Origin: an uncultured Pelagibacteraceae bacterium
GTDB taxonomy: Bacteria; Pseudomonadota; Alphaproteobacteria; Pelagibacterales; Pelagibacteraceae
Assembly (NCBI GenBank): GCA_902588925.1
Contig: CACIRB010000001.1
Span: 84,218 to 148,217 of the forward strand
Direction: 5' to 3'
DNA: 64,000 nt
Below the pieces are notes generated by a model. That model was not told the DNA's origin, did not search any database, and was given only the letters and a program-made list of their open reading frames with translations. This document shows positions 22,467 through 33,270 of the stretch, piece after piece; positions within the stretch are counted from its first letter, which is position 1; the number at the start of each line of letters is the position of its first letter. Position numbers and translations under genes: made by a program.

Positions 22467-24686
22467 ATGGAGAAAAAAACAAAATTAACAATATCCGGCT
22501 CTGCAAAGAAATCTATAAGAAATATTGAGATAGCTAAAACTCAAGGAAAAAATTCTAGAGTAATTGAAAAACAAGGTGGTAAATTTACTAATAGAGGTGG
22601 ATCGTTTAGACCTGGTGCAGGAAAACAAAAATCTACTACTTCATTTAATAGAGGTGCACCATTAAAACCTTCATTTGCATCAAAGTCTCCTCCAATTACA
22701 AGTGACTTTGAAAGAAGAAAACTGGCAGAGCAAAGAGCTACCAAAAGATTTAAGGGAGATAGTGAAAAAGATAAAAAAACATTAAAAGCAGGAACAAAAA
22801 AAAGAGAATTAAAATTAACTGTTTCAAGAGCATTAAGTGATGAAATAGAAGCAAGGGAAAGAAGTTTAGCATCAGTTAAAAGAGCTAGACAAAAAGAAAT
22901 GAAAAACTCTTCAAAAGAAGAGGCGCAAGAAAATTCAAAACCAGTAAAAAGAGACATCAATATTCCAGAGGCAATAACTGTTAGAGAGCTAGCCAATAGA
23001 ATGGCGGAGCAGTCTAGCAATGTAATTAAATATTTATTTGGAATGGGAGTAACTGTAACAATTAATCAAACTTTAGCTGCTGACACAGCTGAATTTTTAG
23101 TTAAGGAATTTGGACATAATCCAATAAGAGAAGAAAAAGTAGAAGAAATTATTCAAAAAATCAAGGCCACTAGAGTAGAAAATTTAAAAAATAGACCACC
23201 TATTGTTACTGTTATGGGTCATGTTGATCATGGTAAAACTTCTGTTTTAGATGTTTTAAGAAGTGCAAATGTAGTTTCAGGAGAGTTCGGTGGAATTACT
23301 CAGCATATAGGAGCATACCAAATTGAAAGTCAAAAAAATAAATTAACTTTTATAGACACTCCAGGTCACGCAGCTTTTACTGAAATGAGAGCTAGAGGAT
23401 CAAAATTAACAGATGTGGTTGTTTTGGTTGTTGCAGCTGATGATGGAGTAAAGCCACAAACAGTCGAGTCTATAAAACATGCAAAAGCCGCGAATGTTCC
23501 AATCGTAGTTGCAATAAATAAGTGTGATCTTCTTGAAGCTGATCCACAGAAAATTAAAAATCAATTACTTGAACATGAGTTAATAGCAGAAGATTTATCT
23601 GGAGATACCTTGATGGTTGAGGTTTCTACAAAAACTAAACAAAATCTAGATAAGTTAGTTGAGTCTATAATTTTACAAGCTGAAATTTTAGATCTTAAGA
23701 CTGATTATGAATCCAAAGCTACAGGAATCGTATTAGAATCAAAAATAGATGTTGGGAGGGGACCGGTTGCAAATATTATTGTAACAACAGGTACTCTTAA
23801 AAAGGGTGACTTTTTTGTATGTGGTTTAAAATGGGGAAAAGTTAGAGCAATAATTAATGATAAAGGTCAAAATATTAGCGAGGCTCCACCTTCAACTCCA
23901 ATAGAAGTTTTGGGTATAAATGGTGCTGCTAAAGCTGGAGATGATTTTATTGTTTTAGACACTGAAAAAGAGGCTAAAACTTTGAGTGAGAACAGAGCTC
24001 AAGAGAGCAAAGATGGAAAAAACCCTTTAACCTTTGCAACACAAGATTCTGCTTTTTCAGATAAGTCTTCTTCTGAGGAATTAAATTTAATTATTAAATC
24101 CGATGTACAAGGATCATCAGAGGCTATCAAAAATGCAATTGCTCAGATTAAACATGAAGAAGTTAAACCAAAAATAATTTTAGCAGATATTGGAATGGTA
24201 ACCGAAACGGATGTTACATTGGCCAAAGCATCTAATGCTGTTCTAATTGCCTTTAATGTTAAACCAAGCAAAGAAGCTAAAAAACTTGCTGAAAATGAAA
24301 AAATAAAAATTTCTTCTTATAATATAATTTATGAGGTGTTGGACTATGTTAAGCAAAAAATGTCTGGACTATTATCTCCAGATGTCCAAGAAACAATAAC
24401 TGGAACAGCACAAATTCTAGAGATATTTAAAGTTTCAGGTGCTGGAAAAGTTGCAGGCTTAAAAATTACAGAAGGCGAAATAAATAGTAATTCTGATGTA
24501 AGAATTATTAGAGATGGTGCAATTATTTACACAGGAAAAGTTTCAACAATTTTCAGAGAAAAAAACCAAGTAAAACAAGTTAGTGATGGTCAAGAATGTG
24601 GAATTACAGTTAAAGATTATATGGATTTCCAAAAAAACGACACAATAGAGGCATTTAGTGTTACATCTACAGAGAGATCAATTTAA
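22467..24686 (+). CDS. infB: Translation initiation factor IF-2
   Basis: PPIVTVMGHVDHGKTSVLDVLR, DTPGHAAFTEMRARG, NKCD. Confidence 0.99.
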   Translation: MEKKTKLTISGSAKKSIRNIEIAKTQGKNSRVIEKQGGKFTNRGGSFRPGAGKQKSTTSFNRGAPLKPSFASKSPPITSDFERRKLAEQRATKRFKGDSEKDKKTLKAGTKKRELKLTVSRALSDEIEARERSLASVKRARQKEMKNSSKEEAQENSKPVKRDINIPEAITVRELANRMAEQSSNVIKYLFGMGVTVTINQTLAADTAEFLVKEFGHNPIREEKVEEIIQKIKATRVENLKNRPPIVTVMGHVDHGKTSVLDVLRSANVVSGEFGGITQHIGAYQIESQKNKLTFIDTPGHAAFTEMRARGSKLTDVVVLVVAADDGVKPQTVESIKHAKAANVPIVVAINKCDLLEADPQKIKNQLLEHELIAEDLSGDTLMVEVSTKTKQNLDKLVESIILQAEILDLKTDYESKATGIVLESKIDVGRGPVANIIVTTGTLKKGDFFVCGLKWGKVRAIINDKGQNISEAPPSTPIEVLGINGAAKAGDDFIVLDTEKEAKTLSENRAQESKDGKNPLTFATQDSAFSDKSSSEELNLIIKSDVQGSSEAIKNAIAQIKHEEVKPKIILADIGMVTETDVTLAKASNAVLIAFNVKPSKEAKKLAENEKIKISSYNIIYEVLDYVKQKMSGLLSPDVQETITGTAQILEIFKVSGAGKVAGLKITEGEINSNSDVRIIRDGAIIYTGKVSTIFREKNQVKQVSDGQECGITVKDYMDFQKNDTIEAFSVTSTERSI

Positions 24687-25054
24687 TGGCTGATAGAATA
24701 GGAAAACCAGTATCACAAAGGCAGCTTAGAGTTGGAGAGATGATTAAGCAGTCTTTAAGCATGATTTTTATAAGAAATGAGGCTAAGGTGCCGAACTTAG
24801 AAACAAATACTATAACAGTTACTGAGGTTAGAATGAGTCCTGATTTAAAAATTGCTAAAGCATATGTTCTTCCATTAGGAGGAAAAGATGCTGAAGAAAC
24901 GATTAATGTTTTGAAGGAATACTCATTTTTAATAAGAAAAATATTATCACAAAAAGTGGTTATGAAATTTTTACCAAAATTACTTTTTAGAAAAGATGAG
25001 TCTTTTGAGTACGCGGAAAAAATAGAAAACTTAATAAAACAAACAAATAAATAG
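24686..25054 (+). CDS. rbfA: Ribosome-binding factor A
   Basis: RQLRVGEMIKQSLSMIF...TITVTEVRMSPDLKIAKAYVLPLGG; 1-nt overlap with infB. Confidence 0.94.
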   Translation: MADRIGKPVSQRQLRVGEMIKQSLSMIFIRNEAKVPNLETNTITVTEVRMSPDLKIAKAYVLPLGGKDAEETINVLKEYSFLIRKILSQKVVMKFLPKLLFRKDESFEYAEKIENLIKQTNK

Positions 25055-25066
25055 GAAGAAAGAGGC

Positions 25067-25315
25067 ATGAACAAAAAGGCACAAGAATTAGCAACGCATG
25101 ATAAAGATACTGGATCTTCAGAAATCCAAATTGCTTTGCTAACAGAGAAAATTGAAACTCTCTCAAAGCATATTAAACAATTTAAGAAGGATAAACATTC
25201 ATCTGTAGGATTGTTGAGAGCGGTAAATAGAAGAAAGAAATTGTTAGAATACCTGAAGAAAAACAAAATGGATTCTTACAAAAATGTACTGTCGAAATTG
25301 AATTTAAGAAAATAG
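25067..25315 (+). CDS. rpsO: 30S ribosomal protein S15
   Basis: DTGSSEIQIALLTEKIETLSKHIKQFKKDKHSSVGLLRAVNRRKKLLEYL. Confidence 0.98.
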   Translation: MNKKAQELATHDKDTGSSEIQIALLTEKIETLSKHIKQFKKDKHSSVGLLRAVNRRKKLLEYLKKNKMDSYKNVLSKLNLRK

Positions 25316-25372
25316 AAGTCAAGATAGATAGAACGGAATGGAACAAAACGAAAGAAACGAAATGGAAATGAA

Positions 25373-27445
25373 ATGTTTAAAGTATATAAGAAGGAAATTG
25401 AAGTAGCAGGAAAGAAGATAAGTTTAGAAACAGGTAAAGTAGCAAGACAGGCAGACGGTGCAATAATCGCAACATGTGGAGAGACAGTCGTACTAGCAAC
25501 AGTAGTGGGGGCAAAAAAAGTAAATCCTGATATGGATTACTTTCCATTATCTGTAAATTATCAAGAGAAATATTATGCAGCTGGAAAAATTCCAGGTGGA
25601 TATTTTAAAAGAGAAGCAAGACCAACTGAGAGCGAAACATTAATCTCTAGATTAATTGATAGACCAATCAGACCTTTGTTTCCTGATGAATTTAAAAATG
25701 AAGTACAGTTATTACCAACTGTAATTTCATACGACAAGGAAAACGAACCAGATATTTTATCAATCACTGCTTCATCGGCAGCATTAGCTATTTCAGGAAT
25801 GCCATTTATGGGACCTGTAGGAGCCTCAAGGGTTGGATTTATTGATGGAAAATATGTCTTAAACCCGTCCAAAGCAGAGTTAGAAAAATCGAAATTAGAT
25901 TTAGTTGTAGCAGGTACAAAAGATGCTGTGCTTATGGTTGAGTCAGAAGCAAGTGGTTTAACTGAGGAAGAAATGTTAAACGCAGTTAAATTTGGTCATG
26001 AAAGCTTTGTTCCAGTGATTGAAATGATTGAAGAGCTTGCAAAAGAATGTAGAAAACCTGAATGGACAGTTGAGAAAAAAGATTTATCTGAAGTTAAGAA
26101 GAAACTTGAGGAAACTTTTACTGAGGATCTTAAGAAAGCTTTTGCTACAAGAGATAAACAAGATAGATCAAATCAAATTTCAGAGATTACTGATAAAGCT
26201 AAAAAACTTTATGAGGAAGATGAAAACTACACAGATCTTGATGTTAACAGTCAGCTAAAAAATCTCGAAAAATCAATTGTTAGAACTGATATTCTAAAAA
26301 ATAAAAATAGAATTGATGGAAGAGGTTTATCTGATGTAAGACCTATCGAGTGTGAAGTCGGTATTTTACCTAGAGCTCATGGTTCTGCATTATTTACTAG
26401 AGGTGAGACTCAGGCAATTGTCGTTGCAACTCTAGGAACTTCAGATGACGAGCAAAGAATTGAAAGTTTAGATGGGCTTCAGAGAGAACGATTTATGCTT
26501 CACTATAATTTTCCTCCTTTTTCAGTTGGAGAAACTGGGAGAATTGGAACTGGTAGAAGAGAAATCGGACATGGTAAATTAGCTTGGAGAGCAATTAACT
26601 CTTCATTACCTACAAAAGAAGCATTCCCATATACTTTTAGAGTAGTTTCAGAGATTACAGAGTCCAATGGATCTTCATCAATGGCTACTGTTTGTGGAAC
26701 TTCTTTAGCATTAATGGATGCTGGAGTACCAATAAAAGAGCCAGTTGCAGGTATTGCAATGGGATTAATTAAAGAAGGTGATGATTTTAGTGTTCTATCA
26801 GATATTTTAGGTGATGAAGATCACCTTGGTGACATGGACTTTAAAGTTGCTGGAACTAAAGATGGAATTACCTCTCTTCAAATGGATATCAAAATTACAG
26901 GTATTACATTTGAAATTATGGAGCAGGCGTTAAGCCAAGCTAAAGATGGAAGGGTTCATATCTTGGGAGAAATGAATAAAGCATTATCAGCTTCAAGATC
27001 TGATGTTGGAAAACATACTCCAAAAATGGAACAAGTTAATGTAGATAAAAAAGACATTGCTGCTGTGATTGGAAAAGGTGGTGCAACTATCAGAGAAATA
27101 GTTGAAAAATCAGGTGCTAAAGTAGATGTAAATGATGAAGGTGTAGTAACAGTTGCTGCTCCTGATGAAGAGTCTAGAAACATCGCAATGCAAATGATTA
27201 AAGACATCACTGCAAAAGCTGAATTAAATAAAATTTATTCAGGCAAAGTAATGAAGATTATGGAGTTTGGTGCATTTGTTAATTTCTTAGGAAAACAAGA
27301 TGGACTAGTTCATATCTCGGAACTTGCAGATAAAAGAGTTGCTAAAGTTACTGACGTTGTCAAAGAAGGTGACGAAGTTAAAGTTAAAGTGATTGGTTTC
27401 GATAGAGGTAAAGTTAAACTTTCTATGAAACAAGCTGCTGAATAA
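25373..27445 (+). CDS. pnp: Polynucleotide phosphorylase
   Basis: Two RNase PH domains, KH and S1 domains; 690 aa. Confidence 0.99.
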   Translation: MFKVYKKEIEVAGKKISLETGKVARQADGAIIATCGETVVLATVVGAKKVNPDMDYFPLSVNYQEKYYAAGKIPGGYFKREARPTESETLISRLIDRPIRPLFPDEFKNEVQLLPTVISYDKENEPDILSITASSAALAISGMPFMGPVGASRVGFIDGKYVLNPSKAELEKSKLDLVVAGTKDAVLMVESEASGLTEEEMLNAVKFGHESFVPVIEMIEELAKECRKPEWTVEKKDLSEVKKKLEETFTEDLKKAFATRDKQDRSNQISEITDKAKKLYEEDENYTDLDVNSQLKNLEKSIVRTDILKNKNRIDGRGLSDVRPIECEVGILPRAHGSALFTRGETQAIVVATLGTSDDEQRIESLDGLQRERFMLHYNFPPFSVGETGRIGTGRREIGHGKLAWRAINSSLPTKEAFPYTFRVVSEITESNGSSSMATVCGTSLALMDAGVPIKEPVAGIAMGLIKEGDDFSVLSDILGDEDHLGDMDFKVAGTKDGITSLQMDIKITGITFEIMEQALSQAKDGRVHILGEMNKALSASRSDVGKHTPKMEQVNVDKKDIAAVIGKGGATIREIVEKSGAKVDVNDEGVVTVAAPDEESRNIAMQMIKDITAKAELNKIYSGKVMKIMEFGAFVNFLGKQDGLVHISELADKRVAKVTDVVKEGDEVKVKVIGFDRGKVKLSMKQAAE

Positions 27446-27468
27446 TCTATAACTTAAATTAAAATTTT

Positions 27469-27501
27469 AAACCCCTGGAATGAGAGTTCTAGGGGTTTTT
27501 T
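27469..27501 (+). terminator. Terminator after pnp
   Basis: AACCCCTGGAA-TGAGAG-TTCTAGGGGTT 11-bp stem plus T run; also abuts the stop of the convergent DUF1737 gene. Confidence 0.85.
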
Positions 27502-27706
27502 ATATTGAAGATAAATTTATTTTTTTTGAGTATTTTTTATTTGGAACATTTTTTATAACTGCTTGGCCACAACGCATTATTCCTCGTTTTTTATCAAATG
27601 TCATTTTGGGTTCACCATATAATTTCCATCCATTTGATAATGCCTCAGTTACTCGATTACAAAATCTTGCTGTATCATCATCAGTAATAAATCTGTATCC
27701 CTTCAT
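27500..27706 (-). CDS. DUF1737-like small protein
   Basis: MKGYRFITDDDTARFCNRVTEALSNGWKLYGEPKMTFD; convergent with pnp. Confidence 0.75.
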   Translation of the reverse strand: MKGYRFITDDDTARFCNRVTEALSNGWKLYGEPKMTFDKKRGIMRCGQAVIKNVPNKKYSKKINLSSI

Positions 27707-27733
27707 ATATTTTTAACTAAATTAAACTAAATT

Positions 27734-28519
27734 TTAGGTTATATTTTTAGGATCTGGCATTCCTACCTTATTATATCCAGCATCTACGTAGTGAATTTCA
27801 CCAGTAACTCCGTTTGCAAGGTCACTTAGTAGGTATAATGCTGAATTTCCAACATCATGGATATCTACATTTCTCTTAAGAAAAGAATGGTCTTCATTCC
27901 ATTTATATAGGAATTTTGCGTCTCCAATTGCAGAGGCAGCCAATGTCTTGATAGGTCCTGCACTTATAGCATTTACTCTTATGTCTTTAGCACCTAAATC
28001 TCTAGCTAAATATTTAACACTGGCCTCTAAGGCTGATTTACAAACACCCATTACGTTATAATTTGGAATTGCTTTAGTAGACTCGTAAGTTAAAGTTAAT
28101 AAACTTCCACCTTGTTTCATTACTTTTGAAGCTTCTTTTGCTACTTCAGTAAATGAAAAACAAGAAATTAACATACTTCTTAAAAAATTTTCTCTTGTCG
28201 TATTTAGATACTCACCTGATAACTCTGATTTATCTGAAAAAGCAACTGCATGAACTACAAAATCGATTTCACCCCATTGGGATTTGATATCATCAAATAA
28301 TTGAACTACTTCCTCTTTTTTTTCAACATCACAACTAAATGTAACATTTGAATTTAATTTTTCTGCTAAAGGAACAACTCTTTTTTTTAGAGCATCACCT
28401 AAATAAGTAAATGCTAATTCAGCTCCAGCCTCTGCAAGTTTTTGAGATATACCCCAGGCAATTGATCTTTCATTGGCTACACCCATGATTAATCCTTTTT
28501 TACCTTTCATCAAACTCAT
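27734..28519 (-). CDS. fabI: Enoyl-ACP reductase (NADH), FabI
   Basis: KGKKGLIMGVANERSIAWGISQKLAEAGAELAFTY; SDR fold, fab cluster. Confidence 0.96.
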   Translation of the reverse strand: MSLMKGKKGLIMGVANERSIAWGISQKLAEAGAELAFTYLGDALKKRVVPLAEKLNSNVTFSCDVEKKEEVVQLFDDIKSQWGEIDFVVHAVAFSDKSELSGEYLNTTRENFLRSMLISCFSFTEVAKEASKVMKQGGSLLTLTYESTKAIPNYNVMGVCKSALEASVKYLARDLGAKDIRVNAISAGPIKTLAASAIGDAKFLYKWNEDHSFLKRNVDIHDVGNSALYLLSDLANGVTGEIHYVDAGYNKVGMPDPKNIT

Positions 28520-28522
28520 AAA

Positions 28523-29734
28523 CTAAACCTTTTCAAAAATTAAAGCTGCATTAGTTCCACCAAAACCAAAGCTATTTGACATTACTGTATTTAAAGTTGC
28601 TCCCGTTTCAGTTTTTGAAACTATAGGAAATTTTTTAGCATCATCATCCATATCAGTAATATTTGCAGAACCTGTAATGAAATTATTCTTCATCATTATT
28701 AAACAATAAATTGCTTCATGAACTGAAGCAGCTCCTAATGGATGACCTGATAAAGATTTAGTTGAACTTATTTTTGGAATGTCCTCTCCAAAAGTTTCTT
28801 TAATAGCATTAAGCTCAGTTATATCTCCAACTGGGGTAGATGTTCCATGAGTATTAATGTAATCAATATTATTTTTAGCTGTTGCCATTGCCATTTTCAT
28901 ACATCTAACAGCTCCTTCACCCGACGGTGCTACCATGTCGTATCCATCTGAAGTTGCTCCATAACCAGTTAATTCTGCGTATATTTTAGCCCCTCTTGCT
29001 TTAGCATGTTCGTATTCTTCAAGTACTAATACGCCTGCACCTCCAGCGATTACAAATCCATCTCTAGTCTTGTCATAAGCTCTAGACGCAGATTGTGGAG
29101 TGTCATTATATTTTGATGATAAAGCTGTCATAGCATCAAACATTGCTGTCATCGCCCAATGAATTTCTTCACTTCCACCTGCAAAAACTACATCCTGTTT
29201 ACCCATTTGAATTAATTCCATAGAATTTCCTATGCAGTGTCCACTAGTTGCACATGCAGAACTCATTGTGTAGTTAGTTCCTTTAATTTTAAATGGTACT
29301 GCAAGGGTTGCAGAAGCAGTACTTGCCATTGTTCTTGGAACAATAAATGGCCCCATTAGTTTTGGAGTTTTAGCTCTAGTTTTATCTGCTGCAAGTATTA
29401 CGTTTTCAATTGATGGGCCACCGGAACCCATTACAATCCCAGTTTTAAAATTGCTCACTTCACTTTCTTCTAATCCAGAGTCCTCAATTGCCTCTTTCAT
29501 AGCAATATAATTGTAAGCTGAGCCTGAACCCATAAATCTAATTGTTTTTCTATCTATGTGGTCTTCAAGTTTTATATTTGGTTTCCCATGAACATGGCTT
29601 TTTAAATTATGTTCTTTATAATCTTCAGCATAAGAAATTCCTGATTTTGAATTTAATAAAGATTGATGAACTTCTTCTTGATTATTTCCTAAACAAGAAA
29701 CAACTCCTAAACCTGTAATAACTACTCTTCTCAT
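28523..29734 (-). CDS. fabB: Beta-ketoacyl-ACP synthase I
   Basis: [30 protein letters not shown]; fabA-fabB-fabI cluster. Confidence 0.96.
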   Translation of the reverse strand: MRRVVITGLGVVSCLGNNQEEVHQSLLNSKSGISYAEDYKEHNLKSHVHGKPNIKLEDHIDRKTIRFMGSGSAYNYIAMKEAIEDSGLEESEVSNFKTGIVMGSGGPSIENVILAADKTRAKTPKLMGPFIVPRTMASTASATLAVPFKIKGTNYTMSSACATSGHCIGNSMELIQMGKQDVVFAGGSEEIHWAMTAMFDAMTALSSKYNDTPQSASRAYDKTRDGFVIAGGAGVLVLEEYEHAKARGAKIYAELTGYGATSDGYDMVAPSGEGAVRCMKMAMATAKNNIDYINTHGTSTPVGDITELNAIKETFGEDIPKISSTKSLSGHPLGAASVHEAIYCLIMMKNNFITGSANITDMDDDAKKFPIVSKTETGATLNTVMSNSFGFGGTNAALIFEKV

Positions 29735-30234
29735 TATCTAAACAACCCTACTTTTAAACTTTCTGCTGAATATATTTTTTTATTATCTGCAAGAACAATT
29801 CCATTTGCAAGCCCAACAGTTGTTCCTCCAGGAGACATAATTTTTTTCATTTCTATTTCATATCTTACATTTTTTACGCTCTGTAATACTTCGCCTGTAA
29901 ATTTCACAGTACCCACTCCTAGAGCTCTTCCTTTTCCAGGGTTTCCTAGCCAACCTAGAAAAAAACCTACCAGTTGCCACATAGCATCTAAACCTAGGCA
30001 CCCTGGCATAACTGGATCTTTTTTAAAATGACAATCAAAAAACCAAAGATCATCCTTAATATCTAATTCAGCCTTTAAAGAGCCTTTTTTGAATGTACCA
30101 TTATTTTCATTGATTTCAGTTATTCTGTCAAACATAAGCATTGGTGGAAGAGGTAATTTTGCATTTCCAGGTCCAAAAAGATCACCATTTCCACAAGTTA
30201 TTAGGTCATCATAGGAGTATGAGTTTTTTTTCAT
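29734..30234 (-). CDS. fabA: 3-hydroxydecanoyl-ACP dehydratase/isomerase
   Basis: [49 protein letters not shown]; start set to ATG at 30232-30234. Confidence 0.95.
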   Translation of the reverse strand: MKKNSYSYDDLITCGNGDLFGPGNAKLPLPPMLMFDRITEINENNGTFKKGSLKAELDIKDDLWFFDCHFKKDPVMPGCLGLDAMWQLVGFFLGWLGNPGKGRALGVGTVKFTGEVLQSVKNVRYEIEMKKIMSPGGTTVGLANGIVLADNKKIYSAESLKVGLFR

Positions 30235-30327
30235 AATTTTGAGCTCCCTTAATACTTGATTTAATCCTAATATAATATAATAAAACGTTATATTTTTATT
30301 CATACTTTAGAATAATTATAAAAAACA

Positions 30328-30756
30328 ATGCCAAAAAACTGCAATTTTATTGAAAAATTAAGAGATATCGGGCTAAGACCTACTAAGCAAAGAGTTAAAA
30401 TGTGTGAAGTTTTATTCAATAGAGAAAAAACTTTTCATTTTACAATTAATGATCTTGTAAAAAAGATTTCTGATGAGATGAATGAAACAATATCTCTAGC
30501 AACGGTTTATAATACTGTTCATGCATTTCAAAAAAAAGGATACTTAAAAGAAATTTCTATTAACAGTGATAAAAGTTATTTTGATACAAACACATCTGCT
30601 CATCATCATTTTTACGATGAAGATACTCATCAATTAATAGATTGTGATGAAAATGATATTGATCCAGTTAATATAAAAAAAAATATTACAGGAAAAAAAA
30701 TAAGTTCAGTGGAAGTTTTAGTTAGAGTTGCGAGTGATAATCAAACTCAAAAATAA
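30328..30756 (+). CDS. irr: Fur-superfamily iron response regulator (Irr-like)
   Basis: LRDIGLRPTKQRVKMCEVLF ... SLATVYNTVHAFQKKGYLKEI ... AHHHFYDEDT; divergent from fabA as Irr genes are in other alphaproteobacteria. Confidence 0.8.
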   Translation: MPKNCNFIEKLRDIGLRPTKQRVKMCEVLFNREKTFHFTINDLVKKISDEMNETISLATVYNTVHAFQKKGYLKEISINSDKSYFDTNTSAHHHFYDEDTHQLIDCDENDIDPVNIKKNITGKKISSVEVLVRVASDNQTQK

Positions 30757-30805
30757 TTAAATTAAATCAATTACTTAAAATCTACATTATAACAATTCTA
30801 AACTG

Positions 30806-30833
30806 TTGACATATTTCATATAACTATTATATG
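30806..30833 (+). promoter_or_regulatory. Candidate rubrerythrin promoter
   Basis: TTGACA (30806-30811)-N16-TATATG (30828-30833), followed by AAAGGAG SD. Confidence 0.5.
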
Positions 30834-30860
30834 GTGAGTAACATTTAAAAGGAGAAAACA

Positions 30861-31277
30861 ATGTCTTTAAAAGGAAGTAAAACAGAAGAAAATTTAAAAG
30901 AAGCGTTTGCTGGTGAAAGTCAAGCAAACAGAAGATATCTTTATTTTGCACAAAAAGCTGACATAGAAGGTTACAATGATGTAGCTGCAGTTTTTAGATC
31001 AACAGCAGAAGGTGAAACTGGTCACGCGCATGGTCATCTGGAGTATCTAGAAGAAGTTGGAGATCCAGGAACTGGTATGCCAATTGGCGAAACAAAAGCT
31101 AACCTGGCTTCTGCAGTACAAGGTGAAACTCATGAGTACACTGATATGTACCCTGGTATGGCCAAAACAGCTAGAGAAGAAGGCTTTGAAGAAATTGCTG
31201 ACTGGTTTGAAACTTTAGCTAAAGCCGAAAAATCACACGCTGGTAAATTCCAAAAAACTTTAGAGTCTATTAGCTAA
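30861..31277 (+). CDS. Rubrerythrin family diiron protein
   Basis: [46 protein letters not shown]; no rubredoxin domain. Confidence 0.95.
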   Translation: MSLKGSKTEENLKEAFAGESQANRRYLYFAQKADIEGYNDVAAVFRSTAEGETGHAHGHLEYLEEVGDPGTGMPIGETKANLASAVQGETHEYTDMYPGMAKTAREEGFEEIADWFETLAKAEKSHAGKFQKTLESIS

Positions 31278-31286
31278 TCAAATTTC

Positions 31287-31311
31287 TTAGTGGGCGCTAG
31301 TCGCCCACTAA
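31287..31311 (+). other. Perfect inverted repeat/hairpin downstream of rubrerythrin
   Basis: TTAGTGGGCG-CTAGT-CGCCCACTAA, 10-bp perfect stem, no following T run. Confidence 0.85.
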
Positions 31312-31342
31312 AAACAATTCAAATTTAAAATAACTTAATTAT

Positions 31343-32674
31343 ATGAGCAAAGAAGGCAGCTTAAGTGCACCTATAAGACATCCAATAGATTTTGAGCATC
31401 CTGATTTTTTAAATCCTGAAAAGTTAGACGCTGAAATGAGAAGAGTGTTTGATATTTGTCATGGATGTCGAAGATGTTTTAATCTTTGCGACTCATTTCC
31501 AAAGCTATTTGACATGATTGATGAATCTAAAAATGAAGATGTTGAAAGCTTAACTAGCGATCAATTTGACCCTGTCGTTGATGCATGTACATTATGTGAT
31601 ATGTGTTTTATGACTAAATGCCCATATGTTCCACCTCATGATTTTGATTTAGATTTTCCACATTTAATGCTGCGATATAGAACAGCTCAAAAAAAATTAG
31701 GTAAATTACCAAGCGTACCAACACAATTAGCCCAAATAGACCGAAACGCTAAAATTGGTGTCATGTTCTCTAAAATAGTTAACTGGGCATCAAATATAAA
31801 AAATAAATTAATTAGAAAAATCTTAGAATTAATTACTGGAATAGATAAAAGAGTTCAGTTACCAAAATATAACTCAGAAACTTTTTCTAATTTCTTCAAA
31901 AAAAACAGAGATAAGATAAATTATCAAACATCTTCTAAAGATAGAAAAGTAGTTATTTATTCAACTTGTTTTGTAAATTTTAATAAAAAAAATACAGGTG
32001 TTGCCGCTTTAAAAGTTTTGAAAAAAAATGGTGTAGAAGTTCAGGAAGCTTATCCTGGTTGTTGTGGGATGCCATTTCTAGAGCAAGCTGACCTGTCAAA
32101 AGTTGTTGAACAAGCGAAAAAAGTTTCTAAGGATTTAATCGAATGGATTGATAAAGGATATAAAGTAGTAACCTTAACAGCTAGCTGTGGGTTGATGTTA
32201 AAATTTGAATGGCCGTTGTTATTACCAAACGAGGAAAAAATAAAAAAATTATCTGCAAATGTTATGGATATTGATGAGTATGTTGTGGATATTGCAAACA
32301 ATGAGGGATTAGCAAAAGGATTAAATGAAATTGACGGAGGAGTAACTGTGCATCATGCTTGTCATGCTAGGGCACAGAACATGGGTATCAAAGCGAGAGA
32401 TATGTTAAAATTGATACCAAACATTAAAATTGATGTGGTTGAAAGATGTGCAGGTCATGGAGGAACTTTTGGAGTAATGAAAGAAACTCATGATTTAGCA
32501 AACAAAGTCGGAAGACCTACAGCTAGACAAATAAAAAATAAAAATAATAAGTATATGGCTTCTGATTGCCCTTTAGCTGGTAAACATTTAAAACAGCTAG
32601 AAGTTGATACAAATATATCTAATGATGAGGCACTACATCCTATCGAATTAATGGCAAAAAGTTATAACCTATGA
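31343..32674 (+). CDS. Fe-S oxidoreductase (GlpC/heterodisulfide reductase CCG-domain family)
   Basis: Two 4Fe-4S motifs (CHGCRRCFNLCDSFP; CTLCDMCFMTKCPYVPP) and CCG domains (YPGCCGMPFLEQ). Confidence 0.9.
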   Translation: MSKEGSLSAPIRHPIDFEHPDFLNPEKLDAEMRRVFDICHGCRRCFNLCDSFPKLFDMIDESKNEDVESLTSDQFDPVVDACTLCDMCFMTKCPYVPPHDFDLDFPHLMLRYRTAQKKLGKLPSVPTQLAQIDRNAKIGVMFSKIVNWASNIKNKLIRKILELITGIDKRVQLPKYNSETFSNFFKKNRDKINYQTSSKDRKVVIYSTCFVNFNKKNTGVAALKVLKKNGVEVQEAYPGCCGMPFLEQADLSKVVEQAKKVSKDLIEWIDKGYKVVTLTASCGLMLKFEWPLLLPNEEKIKKLSANVMDIDEYVVDIANNEGLAKGLNEIDGGVTVHHACHARAQNMGIKARDMLKLIPNIKIDVVERCAGHGGTFGVMKETHDLANKVGRPTARQIKNKNNKYMASDCPLAGKHLKQLEVDTNISNDEALHPIELMAKSYNL

Positions 32675-33270
32675 TTATGCCTAGGGAAAAAAGAGAAATC
32701 CAAAAACAAGATATCATGCCATTAGATGTCTACATAAAAAACAGAGGAGAATTAAGAAAAAGTATTGTTGATTTTAAAAAAAATAGAAGAATTGCTTTAG
32801 GACCTTATGCAACATTTTACTTTGAAAGTTACGAGACAATGTTAGCTCAAGTTCAAGAAATGCTATATATTGAAAAAGGTGGAGATGAACAACTTGAAGA
32901 CGAGCTGTCAGCATACAACCCTTTAATACCTAATGGTAAAGAATTAACGGCTACATTAATGTTTGAAATAGATAACCCTATATCACGTGCGGCTTTCCTA
33001 GGAAAAGTAGGCGGAATAGAAGAAACAGTGTTTATGAAAATTAATGGAGAAAAAATAAAAGCTATACCAGAGGAAGATGTTGATAGAACATCAACTGAAG
33101 GAAAAGCTTCTTCAGTTCAATTTATTCATTTTAATTTTACAGACGACCAAATAGCTAAATTTAAGTCTGAGGAAATAGAAGTTGAAATAGGAATTGATCA
33201 TAAAGAATATTCACATACTACTAAGTTGTCTGTAGAGAACAAAAAGTCACTTTCAGCTGATTTTAGTTAA
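32671..33270 (+). CDS. DUF3501 family protein
   Basis: 4-nt overlap with the Fe-S protein; REIQKQDIMPLDVYIKNRGELRKSIVDFKKNRRIALGPYATFYFESYETM, typical of the rubrerythrin/Fe-S/DUF3501 neighbourhood. Confidence 0.8.
   Translation: MIMPREKREIQKQDIMPLDVYIKNRGELRKSIVDFKKNRRIALGPYATFYFESYETMLAQVQEMLYIEKGGDEQLEDELSAYNPLIPNGKELTATLMFEIDNPISRAAFLGKVGGIEETVFMKINGEKIKAIPEEDVDRTSTEGKASSVQFIHFNFTDDQIAKFKSEEIEVEIGIDHKEYSHTTKLSVENKKSLSADFS

Noticed and set aside
22541-23020. 159-aa minus-strand ORF antisense to infB N-terminus
   Set aside because: Low-complexity antisense ORF without SD or homology signal; infB is clearly the gene.
24667-25266. 199-aa minus-strand ORF opposite rbfA/rpsO
   Set aside because: Long only by chance of codon bias; both sense genes are certain.
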